NCBI GenBank assembly: GCA_965203505.1
Contig: OZ241880.1
Span: forward strand, 2,170,001 to 2,234,000
Reading direction: 5' to 3'
DNA from: Bin127 sp965203505
GTDB taxonomy: Bacteria > Chloroflexota > Dehalococcoidia > Lucifugimonadales > Lucifugimonadaceae
DNA: 64,000 bases
In this document: piece by piece, positions 52,401-60,341 of the stretch
Position numbering within the stretch: the stretch's first letter is position 1
Layout of the letters: every line of letters starts with the position of its first letter
Made by a program: the position numbers and the translations under genes
The notes under the pieces: model-generated
The model's database searches: none
Told to the model about the DNA's origin: nothing
What the model saw: only the letters and a program-made list of their open reading frames with translations

Positions 52401-55400
52401 CTTCACCTACCGCGGCGAGACCTACACGATCCGGGTGCTGACCCTGAGCACCTCGGGCGAGCTGAGCCTCTGGCTCGACAAGGGCCTGCCGGCCTACGCC
52501 AAGAACGACCTGGTGCTGACGGCCGGGACTGAGGAGCTCCCCCTCGCCGACTTCGGCGGCTCCCAGGGCGCCTACGGGAAGCGGAACTCGGGCCTGAACT
52601 GGACCGCGGGCACGGCGGTGACGCTGGGCCTGAAGCAGAGGCAGGAGAGCCAGCCCACCACGGTGACGCTGTCGGCCTCTCTGAACGCGGTGCACGAGGG
52701 CGAGGAGACGATCATCACGGCCACGCTGTCGTCGGCGCTGCCAAGCGCCGTGCAAATGGAGGCGACGGTGACCGCGGGCACGGCCGAGCCCGGCGACTAC
52801 ACGACGCTGACGCACCACCCCCTGGACTTTCCGGCTGGCAGCACCGAGACCAGCTTCCGCATCCAGACGAACAAGGACGGCGACACCGACGACGAGACGC
52901 TCATCGTGAGGCTGGGCTCGCTGCCCTCCGGGGTGACAGCGGGCGCGACGACCTCGCTGACGATCACGATCACGGAGGCCGTCTTCCAGACGACCCTGAC
53001 CGCTTCGAGTAACGTCTCCGGCGCTCGGACTGGCTGTAGCGACTACGGCACGATAGGCCCCCAATGCACCGACCGGCGCCCGAACGAGGACAGCTTCTTG
53101 ACTGCGCACAGCTTCGCGTACAAGGGCAGCACCTACACGTTCCGACATATTGCAGTTGATGATGCAGTAGGGGTCCCTGAAGACAGAGAAACGCGCATCG
53201 TCTTCTACGAAGATATGCCACCCGCCACCACGCCGTGGGCGTTCGAAATAGCCGGCAAAACGTACCGGTGGAACGACGGCGCCTCCGTGCAGAGCAACAA
53301 AGGCAGAAAATGGCCGACCGGAGGGTTGACCCTGCAAAACGGCGCACAAGTGACGGTGCGGATTGTTGAAACCTCGGGCACCCCGCCCGGGCCGCCGCCG
53401 TCGGATGGCGGCCTGACCACGTGGCTGACGGTGACGGTGGAGCCGGGCAACGGTTTTCTGGCGCTGTCGTGGAACCGGCCGTTCGGCCCGAACCATATCT
53501 ACGAGGTGAACTGGAAGTCCTCCTCGGCGCCCGACGCGGACGCCACCACCCCGGGCGACCCGTCCACCGGCTGGGTGGCGCCCGTCAATATCATCCAGGG
53601 CGCGCGCCACACCCGGTACGCGACCTGCTGCGCCTGGACCATCGAGGGGCTGAGCAACGGCACGACCTACGACGTGCGGGTGCGCCCGTACGCCTATGCC
53701 GGTGAGACCCCCGCGCCCTGGGCCACCGGCTCGGGCGCCCCGGCCGCGCCCCTGCCGCCCTCCACGCTGACGCTGAGCGCTGACCCCGCCGCCATCCCCT
53801 GGGGCGGGTCGGTGACGGTGACCGCCCGCCTGGACCAACCCGCGCTCAGCCTCATGGAGGTGAGGTTCGACACCGAGGGCGACGACGGCGCGGCGCGCTG
53901 GGGCCCGGACTGCGACTGGGAGCGCGGCACCATCAACCTGATCGCCGCCGGCCAGACGGAGACGTCGAGGAAGCTGTGCGCGACCGCCGGCGTGACGATG
54001 ACGGTCACGGCGGGGATCGGCGGGGCGATGACTGCGCCGGGCATCAGGGTGCGGGCGCTGGGGCCGAACCCGCCCACGGCGATCACCCTGAGCGCCGACC
54101 CGCAGGCGGTGGCGAACGGCGGCCCGGTGACGGTGACGGCTCGGCTGGACCGGCCCACCGAGCCCGGCCTGACCGTGAACCTCGGCATCAACGGCCTCGG
54201 CGCGGCCTGGTGGGACCACTGCGACCCTCCCAGGAGATACCGCGGGACCTGGGGCGGCAAGGTGATCGAGATACCGGCCGGCGGACAGGAGGCCACGGCG
54301 GAGCTGTGCGTGAGGCGGTCGGGCGGGCCGCCCCTGGAGATCTGGGCGTGGTCGGACGCGCCCCGGCTGGATGCGAAGACCCTGTCCCTGCTGGAGCCGG
54401 CCAGCCTGGTGCTGCGCTCGCTGACGGTGTCCTCGACGGACCCTGCGGAGGGCCTGCCGGAGAACTCGGTCGAGCTCTCGGACGCCAGCAACGACTACAC
54501 CTTCTCCGTCCCGCGCGCCGTGTCCAGCGTGACGGTGAAACCCGCCGCCGCCTATGAGACCACGTCGGTGAAGGTCAACGGCAGCGCGGTGGACGCCGCC
54601 ACGCCGGCGGTGGACGTGCCGCTGGACGTGGGCGACAACACCATCAGCATTGAGGTGCGCGCCCCGGCCGTTCCGGCGGTGCGGGAGTACACCCTGACGG
54701 TGACGCGCATGGAAGCGTCGACGGACAAGGAGACGCAGGTGCTAGAGCGGCCGGAGTGCGAGGCCGACACCGGCCCGCTGTGCGGCATCGCGCTGTCCGC
54801 CGGGTCGGAGGCCCTGGCGCTCAGCCCCGACTTTGCGCGGGACACGACCTCCTACCGCGCCACGGTCCCGGCGGGGACGACCAGCGTCACGCTCACTCCC
54901 GACTATGCCGAAGGGACGAGCGTGTTCGCCGGCTCCCGCAACGGCGGGACCACCTACACCCGCCCCACGCGGGTGCGGCCGTCGGGCACGGCGGCGGAGC
55001 TGGCTCTCGCGCCGGACGGCGGAGCGACCGAGCTGTGGCTCATGGTCAGCGGCTCCGGCGGCATGACCACCTACAGCATCCACGTGACCGAGGCGACCCC
55101 GGAGCCGAAGACCTACTCCGTCGGCGCGGCGTCAACCGCAGCCGAGGGAGCGAACGCGACGCTGACCGTCACGTTGAGCGAGGCCGCCCGGACCGGCGGC
55201 GTGGCGCTCACGGTGACGGCGGGCTACGGCGGCGGCTCCACCGCAACGGCGGACGACGTGGGGAGCATCGCCTCCCCGGTCACCGTGCCCGCGGGCGAGA
55301 CCGCCCTGGACATCACCATCCCCACCGTTGATGACGACGTGGACGAGGGCAACGAGACCTTCACCGTGACCATATCCGCCGACGCCCATGGCTGGGAGAA

Positions 55401-56091
55401 GGCGGGCGACGGCCGGGACACGGCAACCGTCACCATCACCGACGACGACACCGCCGGGGTGACGGTGACCCCCACCACGCTCAGCGTCGTCGAGGACGGC
55501 AGCGGAAGCTACACCATAACCCTGGACAGCCGGCCCACGGCGGGCGTGACCGTCACCGTGACCAGCGGCGACGACGGCGCGGCCAGCGTCTCCCCGGCGT
55601 CGTACACCTTCACGCCGTCCGGCTGGAACATCTCACAGATCTTCATCGTGTCCGGTGTCGCCGACGCTGACACGGACGACGAGAGTGTGACCATCAGCCA
55701 CGGCGCGGCCAGCAGCGACGGCAAGTACAACGGCATCGCGGTCGCGTCGGTGGCCGTGTCGGTGACCGACGACACCCCCGAACAGCAGCAGCAGACGGCG
55801 GAGCCGGTGGAAACACCCGGCCCGGTGGTCAACCTGCAACTTCTCGGCGAAGGCAAGAAGGTCATCGTCAGCTGGGAGGCCCCGGCCTCCGGCGGCGCGG
55901 TGAACAACTACATCGCGCACCTCAAACCGGCGGACGGCGGCACAGGCAAAACCCATCGTCCCCAGGCCGGCAAGACGACCACCACCTTCCGCAACTTGGA
56001 ACCCGGCGTGACCTACAAGGTCTGGGTGCGGGCCCAGAACGATGCAGGCAAGGGCGAGCGCGTCCATGCCCGCATAACCCTGCCGGAATAA
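49354..56091 (+). CDS. Giant secreted multi-domain protein of set 2 (2245 residues)
   Basis: ATG 49354 directly follows the G tract. Hydrophobic segment (FPLLLAALAILAFAALV) then SADAHHD near residue 70. Order: four disulphide-type beta modules at the N-terminus (TLTVASFTGTRKGCSDYDAD; the first two nearly identical at DNA level), a cadherin-like domain, Calx-beta (ILDDDF), a jelly-roll-like module (FTTGANSGGYTLRSIEF), another disulphide module, Calx-beta, one more disulphide module, fibronectin III, several beta repeats, two cadherin-like domains, Calx-beta (TVDDDVDEGNETF), and a final fibronectin III. There is no EF-hand tail and no W-module. Cell-surface adhesion is inferred. Confidence 0.85.
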   Translation: MRASTSSRPPRSPSSRPAEPAGRSPARLLAAALPRRLSTFPLLLAALAILAFAALVSTAPSADAHHDGDGAVAGNVVFETTLTVASFTGTRKGCSDYDADTDDKCSNQLAANSFTYKGSTYRIRYIAVDNAGIPDRETRIVLYQDMPAASTPWTLEIAGETYNWSDGTSVQSNKGRKWSAGASALQDGAQVTVRIIETPAVFETTLTVASISGTRKGCSDYDADADDKCSNQLAANSFTYKGSTYRIRYIAVDNAGIPDRETRIVFYQDMPAASTPWTLEIAGETYKWSDGTSVQSNKGRTWSAGASALQDGAQVTVRIIDTSAFFGTTLTASSSIPGLRGGCSDYDADADDKCSNQLAANSFAYRGSSYTFRHIAVDDANIPGGGPEVRIIFYEDMPPASTPWAFEIAGRTYRWNDGASVQSGTGRKWPTGGLTLQNGAEVPVRMIHTPVIWSAILTPQTTGSGFLGCDGNIAGKKCSQTALLTDDDFTYGESYEVYSLYTGVGKLFLQLNKDIPAALKAALTLKVGSASYPFADGTLKAGTLGSNSAIEWTGGPSLTSGIPVAVALEATRSTNANLSGLTAKSATGETAAFSALALSPSTFSAATTAYTASVAQNVTHVKLTPTKVHAGASIKVGKGTSLSAVTSGSESSAIALAEGANAIRVEVTAEDGTTKQTYTVTVTRTPGPPKVSLSADQTTVVEGDQVTITATLSRAPDADFSITATITAVTAESGDLTRGLEDKRIDFPAGVAEASFIIGTEQDDDTEDETFTLALGTLPSQVRAGTPTSLTIRILDDDFLTVALVSNVGQTSETSHSPLIDSNENTFIFAQQFTTGANSGGYTLRSIEFNMAEAVSAPANMRAELWSAATNGEPGSKLADLVVPLTVGAGNVAFYAPANTTLAASTKYFAVMYPTGATTGEWTNTSTDGEDTGAAAGWSIANGFYFRGTTATTWDALTDELKIRVNGLPVAPAAGASVWSATLTPRNVADSGDLGCNNTASGEDKCSDATTLTDDDFTYRGETYTIRVLTLSTSGELSLWLDKGLPAYAKNDLVLTAGTEELPLADFGGSQGAYGKRNSGLNWTAGTAVTLGLKQRQESQPTTVTLSASLNAVHEGEETIITATLSSALPSAVQMEATVTAGTAEPGDYTTLTHHPLDFPAGSTETSFRIQTNKDGDTDDETLIVRLGSLPSGVTAGATTSLTITITEAVFQTTLTASSNVSGARTGCSDYGTIGPQCTDRRPNEDSFLTAHSFAYKGSTYTFRHIAVDDAVGVPEDRETRIVFYEDMPPATTPWAFEIAGKTYRWNDGASVQSNKGRKWPTGGLTLQNGAQVTVRIVETSGTPPGPPPSDGGLTTWLTVTVEPGNGFLALSWNRPFGPNHIYEVNWKSSSAPDADATTPGDPSTGWVAPVNIIQGARHTRYATCCAWTIEGLSNGTTYDVRVRPYAYAGETPAPWATGSGAPAAPLPPSTLTLSADPAAIPWGGSVTVTARLDQPALSLMEVRFDTEGDDGAARWGPDCDWERGTINLIAAGQTETSRKLCATAGVTMTVTAGIGGAMTAPGIRVRALGPNPPTAITLSADPQAVANGGPVTVTARLDRPTEPGLTVNLGINGLGAAWWDHCDPPRRYRGTWGGKVIEIPAGGQEATAELCVRRSGGPPLEIWAWSDAPRLDAKTLSLLEPASLVLRSLTVSSTDPAEGLPENSVELSDASNDYTFSVPRAVSSVTVKPAAAYETTSVKVNGSAVDAATPAVDVPLDVGDNTISIEVRAPAVPAVREYTLTVTRMEASTDKETQVLERPECEADTGPLCGIALSAGSEALALSPDFARDTTSYRATVPAGTTSVTLTPDYAEGTSVFAGSRNGGTTYTRPTRVRPSGTAAELALAPDGGATELWLMVSGSGGMTTYSIHVTEATPEPKTYSVGAASTAAEGANATLTVTLSEAARTGGVALTVTAGYGGGSTATADDVGSIASPVTVPAGETALDITIPTVDDDVDEGNETFTVTISADAHGWEKAGDGRDTATVTITDDDTAGVTVTPTTLSVVEDGSGSYTITLDSRPTAGVTVTVTSGDDGAASVSPASYTFTPSGWNISQIFIVSGVADADTDDESVTISHGAASSDGKYNGIAVASVAVSVTDDTPEQQQQTAEPVETPGPVVNLQLLGEGKKVIVSWEAPASGGAVNNYIAHLKPADGGTGKTHRPQAGKTTTTFRNLEPGVTYKVWVRAQNDAGKGERVHARITLPE
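49584..50327 (+). repeat. 372-bp tandem duplication
   Basis: Two adjacent 372-bp units (starting near 49584 and 49956) are almost identical and encode 124-residue modules. A third, diverged unit follows at about 50328. High DNA identity points to recent duplication and allows recombination between units. Confidence 0.8.
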
Positions 56092-56430
56092 GCCGCATCA
56101 CCATGGCCGCAGAAAAGGACAAAGGCGGCAGCGCATCCATTACGTGCCCCCTTCGTCCTTCTGCCACGTCGTAGCCGTAGTTACTCTGCGTGGCACATTT
56201 CCCCCGCGGAGCGGGGGAAACCCGGATCGTCTGGGGGCGGCCGTCGGGGTTTTGCAAAGGTCTCGCTTTCGCCGGAATGACGTGAGTTTTGCAAGGGTCT
56301 CTCCGTCGTCGGTTCATCGCGTCGTCCCAAGTCGTCACCTCCATGCGGCATGCGGACGCCCGTCCTCCAGGCTCGCCGGATTCGGCGTTTATTCGGCGTC
56401 TATTGGGGAAATTATGCCCTTTACGGCCAA
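56092..56430. repeat. Gene-free region with dispersed repeats and a transposon target-like site
   Basis: A hairpin TTTCCCCCGC-GGA-GCGGGGGAAA at 56198-56220 may terminate the giant gene; its surroundings match 23245-23283 in inverted orientation. GTTTTGCAAAGGTCTCG at about 56250 matches the flanks of the IS1595-type element. No gene is supported. Confidence 0.6.
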
Positions 56431-56496
56431 ATATCACAGTGGTTCATCAAACTTCGCCCTTAATATCACTGCCATATCATACACGGATGATATCCT
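56431..56496 (+). promoter_or_regulatory. HK2-type operator and -10 box for the 56.6 kb gene
   Basis: ATATCAC at 56431 and 56463 and ATATCAT at 56474 (0/32/43); -10-like TATCCT at 56491-56496, 17 bp from the start of the last half-site. Confidence 0.75.
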
Positions 56497-56557
56497 ATTC
56501 GCTGGATTCAGAACGCCATGAGCAGGGAGTTTCAAGACAGTAATGGACAACACAGTA

Positions 56558-57437
56558 ATGGACAACAATAGGGATCACGACAGCCTGAGACCGCATTCCT
56601 CAGCGCCCGGCAATGCCGCGCACCGCGCGCTCCGTCTTGCCGCCGCGCCCTTGGCGTATTTAGCACTAATGTTCGATAGGGGGGGGGGGGGGTAATGGGC
56701 GCCTCCGCATCTTCGCTGCCGGCGCACTCGCCGTCCTGATCGTCGCGCTCAGCGCAAACCTGCCCACGGCCAGCGCTCAAGAGCCAGTCGAGACCCCTCC
56801 CGCGCCGCCGACCGGCCTGCAAGTCGCGCCTGTAGGCGACAGCGCCCTCACGGTGAGTTGGCAGGCGACGACGGGCAATCCCGCGACCGGCTACAAGGTC
56901 CGGATCAACCCCGATTGCCAGAAGCGCAAGACCAAGACCGTCGATGCCGACACCCGCTCGGTGACGGTCAAAGTCAAGTGGTGCCAGACCTACAAGGTCT
57001 GGGTCAAGGCGCAAAACGAGGCCGGCGCGAGCGACAGGCTGGAGACCACCTGGCAGCGCCCGCAACAGCAGCAAGAGCAGGGCGTCTTCCGCGGCGGCTC
57101 GGTGGGTGACATCGGTCAAGGCGTGAGCATCAACTACGGCGGTAGCGGCTCTCCGCTCGACAATCATTGCCTCCACATCATCAACTTCGTAGCCAGCAGA
57201 AACGACAACACCAAGATCGGCTCGTATGTGACGACTCCATGCGTTCCCAAGGGCTTCGACGGGTACATGTGGAGGCAGGCGCAGCGACACGCCGACAGCC
57301 GACACGACGCCCAGCTCGCGTTTTGCCCAGGGGGGCAGCCAGGCACCGAACAGGCGGTGCACAACGCGGCCAAACAGTTCGCAGACGCCGGCAAAGGGAT
57401 CGGCGACTTGTCGAGTTTCGTCTGCCCCACGCCATGA
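56558..57437 (+). CDS. Phase-variable secreted fibronectin III protein of set 2 (currently out of frame)
   Basis: The leader starts at ATG 56558 (or 56543): MDNNRDHDSLRPHSSAPGNA...MFDR, then four Gly and TAA at 56693. After the G14 tract the frame one step away reads NGRLRIFAAGALAVLIVALS ending TASAQE, a good signal peptide, then one fibronectin III domain (GLQVAPVGDSALTVSWQATT) and a Cys-containing C-terminal domain of about 100 residues (DNHCLHIINF, TTPCVPKG, FCPGG, VCPTP). That frame contains no ATG, GTG or TTG before the signal peptide, so it can be secreted only if the tract has 13 or 16 G. An internal GTG (56853) would make a truncated, signal-less product. Confidence 0.75.
56679..56692 (+). 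repeat. Homopolymer G14 between leader and signal peptide
   Basis: With 14 G the leader frame ends at TAA immediately after the tract; with 13 or 16 it joins the signal-peptide frame. Confidence 0.9.
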
Positions 57438-57559
57438 TGCCGGGGATTTTCCTAAGCGGTTCGAGTGCCAAAACCCGGGAATCTCTTGGGCAGTCGGCGA
57501 TTCGGTGCAACTCAGCATCGTCCCGTAACTCGCGTGTAACGACGCCCCGGTTGCGCTGT

Positions 57560-57599
57560 CGTCGTCCCTTCGGCTCAGGGTTGAGCCGAAGGGACGACG
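57560..57599. terminator. Bidirectional hairpin terminator
   Basis: 18-bp perfect stem (CGTCGTCCCTTCGGCTCA with its complement) and loop GGGT, between the convergent 57437 and 57735 gene ends. Confidence 0.65.
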
Positions 57600-57734
57600 G
57601 TGCCGGCGGCGACGACGGGGCGTGTCGCCGGGGAGAACACAAAGTCCGTGCGCGTCGCCGGATTCGGACCCCAACGTCCCAGCTCGACGTATCCTTTATC
57701 CTTGCGGCAGATGTCCGCTGCCCATTGCCCGATC

Positions 57735-58650
57735 TTACCTTCCCGGTCGTCCAGCCGGCAGGCGGATGGTGAACCGGCTGCCCTGTCCCACCACGCTCTC
57801 GGCTTCTATGGACCCGCCGTGAGCCTCCACGAGCCTGCGGGCTATGGTAAGCCCGAGCCCGGTTCCCCCGGTGTTGCGGGAACGGGAGGGGTCGGCGCGG
57901 TAGAAACGATCGAAGACCCGTTGCAGGTCATCGGGAGCGAGTCCCGGCCCGGTGTCCGCCACCTCCACCTCTACACCGTCGGCCGAAGCGCGGGCCGACA
58001 CCTTTACACTGCCTCCCTCCGGCGTGTGGGTGACGGCGTTGTCCAGCAGGTTGCCGACCACCTGGGCGATGCGGGTGGGGTCCAGGTCCAACTCCGGCAG
58101 GGTTTCATCCACTTCGACGCCCAGGGCCACGCCCTTGGCTTCGCTCCGGGGCCGCAGGGCGTCCACACAGGACTGCACCAGTTCTTCCACCCGCGTCTGG
58201 GTTCGTTGCAGCTGAAGCTCGCCGCCGTCGACCTGGGCGAGGAGGCGCAGGTCATCGACGAGCCGCGACAGCAGGAGCGACTGCTCGTGGATGGTGTCTA
58301 CCGTTTCCGGCGTGGGCTGGAACACCCCGTCCTTGATGGCCTCCATGTAACCCTGGATGTTGGACGTCGGGGTCCGTAACTCGTGGGCGATGTCGGCGGT
58401 GAGACTGCGGCGACGGGTCTCGGCCTCTTCCAGCTCTGAGGCCATAGTGTTGAAGCTGTGGGCCAGCTGCCGGATCTCGGTAGAGCCGGTGACCTCGGCC
58501 CGTTGTGACAGGTCGCCCCGGCCCAGCCGCCGGGCCGTCCGTGCCCAGGATATCCGCGACCCTGACGGACAGCTCGTCCGGCTCCCCGACAGCGTCGACG
58601 TCGTCGTTGACGATGCTCTCGGTCGACGTGTCCGTGTCCCTTACGATCAC
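57735..58650 (-). pseudogene. Truncated BaeS-like sensor histidine kinase
   Basis: The catalytic part is intact: HisKA (DIAHELRTPTSNIQGYMEAI), N-box (VGNLLDNAVTHTP), VADTGPGLAPDDL and GGTGLGLTIARRLVEAHGG. In the same frame upstream lies a HAMP end (GRGDLSQRAEVTG), but no membrane helix. Further up another frame reads VIVRDTDTSTESIVNDDVDA and SVRVADILGTDG, like the end of a sensor region, so a deletion/frameshift has removed the N-terminus. A 236-residue product from ATG 58445 is the most that could be made. No partner response regulator is adjacent. Confidence 0.65.
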
Positions 58651-58849
58651 CTCTTCCGGCGCCTCCTGTTCCCTAAACTTGCCAGACCTCGCGGCCCTGT
58701 TGTAGCCCTCAACCTACCAGCGAATCTTTAGGAAACTTTGCGGGTTCCGGCATCTCCTTCGGAGCAGGACACCCAAGCCGACGCACATCCTGTAAGGAAG
58801 CGTCATCCCTCGCCCTCCGTTGGCCCGGTCCGATGCGCCGACGTCCACC

Positions 58850-60193
58850 CTACGGCTCCTCCACCCGACCGACGAACAGGATAGCGCCCGTCTCCCGGTC
58901 CCGGATCAGGAGGATGAAGGGCCTGTCCACCGTGACGCTGACCGGGTCCGGGGGAGCGGATTCGACCTGCATCATGACGGCGGTGGCCGCGGCCGCCTCG
59001 GTGCCCGCTTCGTCCACCGACACGAATGCCTTGTGGACAACCTCGCGGATGTACAGACACTCGGGATCACCCGCCAGACACGACCGCCCGTCCATGCCGG
59101 AGAAGTCGGAGGCGGCGCTGTCGAAGGCGTCGGACATGCCCATGAACTTGAGAGTCTCGCCGAGCCGGAACTCGGACTCGAACTCGAACCTCGGCAGGTC
59201 GAGCGTAACGCGGCGGAACCAGAGGTCCGCGATGATCCGTTCCGCCAGGGACGCGTCCAGCGACTCCTCCAACTCCCGGAACCGCCCCTCATCGGGCAGC
59301 AGTACGGTCATGGAAAGCTCATTTCCGGCGTAGGGCAGGTCCACGGCCTGGTATCCGTCCCCCGCCGCATAGCCGAAGTCCTCCGACGTCCGCATCATCG
59401 GGACATCGACGCTGCCGCCGTCCAGCAGATGGAAGGGGTGCTGGCGGGTGTCCGCTTCGTGGAAGGGATAGGTCCATGAGGCGTTGAAATAGATGGCGTT
59501 GGTCAGCACCATCCGAGTCAGCGAGTTTATGACGCCTTGAGGTATCAGGTCCCTGATCCTGTCCTCGGTGTTCTCGGCGACCCAGTCGTTGATGGCGAGC
59601 CTCGACTCCTCCGGCATCTCGCGAAAATCCGCCTGCCTCACGCCCGCCCCGTAGCTCTCCGCCAGGACGTCCAGAAACGGCTCCCGGAACGGGTGCTCTC
59701 GCTGTCCCCAGACCGCGTTGACGATGCTCAGCCTGAACCCCTCTCCGTCCTCCTCCTGTAGGCCCTCGCCGCGGGATGCTAGCTCCTGGTCCAGCGCGTT
59801 GAACGCGGGGTGAAGCCGGTCCCCGGGCAGTGAGAAGCGGAGCGCCTCCGCCATCTGCCGCTCCGTCTCTCCCCTCGCTCCGGCGTGGGTCATGGCCAAA
59901 GCCAGCGATATGCTGTGGGGCGAGTAGAACAGGTTTCCGTCCTGTCCCCTCAACGCATGGTACAGGTCGAAGGCGAAGGCGCTGTTGCCGTCGGCCAGGG
60001 CCGTCAGGTCCGCGCTCCCCGTCGACGGCGCGGCTCGCTCCCTGTCCGAGCGGATCTCCGCCGCCGCGATTGAATCCTCCGACCCGCCGCACGCCGCAAG
60101 TAGGCCGGCGGCAGCCAGGCACAGGGCCACGGCAAGCACGGCGAGCCAACCCGGCCGCCACAGTCTATTCACGCTGTTGTCGCTCTTACTCAT
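58850..60193 (-). CDS. Serpin-family protease inhibitor, lipoprotein
   Basis: 447 residues; GGGAG 7 bases before ATG 60193. Lipobox LLAAC near residue 35 predicts membrane anchoring outside the cell. Serpin landmarks: NLFYSPHSISLALAMTHAGA, LTNAIYFNASWTYPF, SMTVLLPDEG, the hinge DEAGTEAAAATAV (small residues, as in inhibitory serpins), then the reactive loop MMQVESAPPDPVSV and the terminal strand FILLIRDRETGAILFVGRV. It probably traps an external protease. It lies between the set-2 surface genes and HK2. Confidence 0.9.
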   Translation of the reverse strand: MSKSDNSVNRLWRPGWLAVLAVALCLAAAGLLAACGGSEDSIAAAEIRSDRERAAPSTGSADLTALADGNSAFAFDLYHALRGQDGNLFYSPHSISLALAMTHAGARGETERQMAEALRFSLPGDRLHPAFNALDQELASRGEGLQEEDGEGFRLSIVNAVWGQREHPFREPFLDVLAESYGAGVRQADFREMPEESRLAINDWVAENTEDRIRDLIPQGVINSLTRMVLTNAIYFNASWTYPFHEADTRQHPFHLLDGGSVDVPMMRTSEDFGYAAGDGYQAVDLPYAGNELSMTVLLPDEGRFRELEESLDASLAERIIADLWFRRVTLDLPRFEFESEFRLGETLKFMGMSDAFDSAASDFSGMDGRSCLAGDPECLYIREVVHKAFVSVDEAGTEAAAATAVMMQVESAPPDPVSVTVDRPFILLIRDRETGAILFVGRVEEP

Positions 60194-60341
60194 CCTTCAT
60201 CTCCCTTTCACCAGACCTCGCCTTCGGGTTTCCGCGCATCCGGGAGGGCCTGATACCAAGTCAGACGTTGCCAACCCGAAAAAAGTTCCCCAACGATGCC
60301 GCTCCAGGGCCGGAAACCGGACGCGGGAGGTGCGCCGGTCC

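Noticed and set aside
50368..54219. Long minus-strand frames of 477 and 803 codons opposite the 49-56 kb gene
   Set aside because: Arg/Gly/His-rich composition without domains; they mirror the codon bias of the plus-strand gene.
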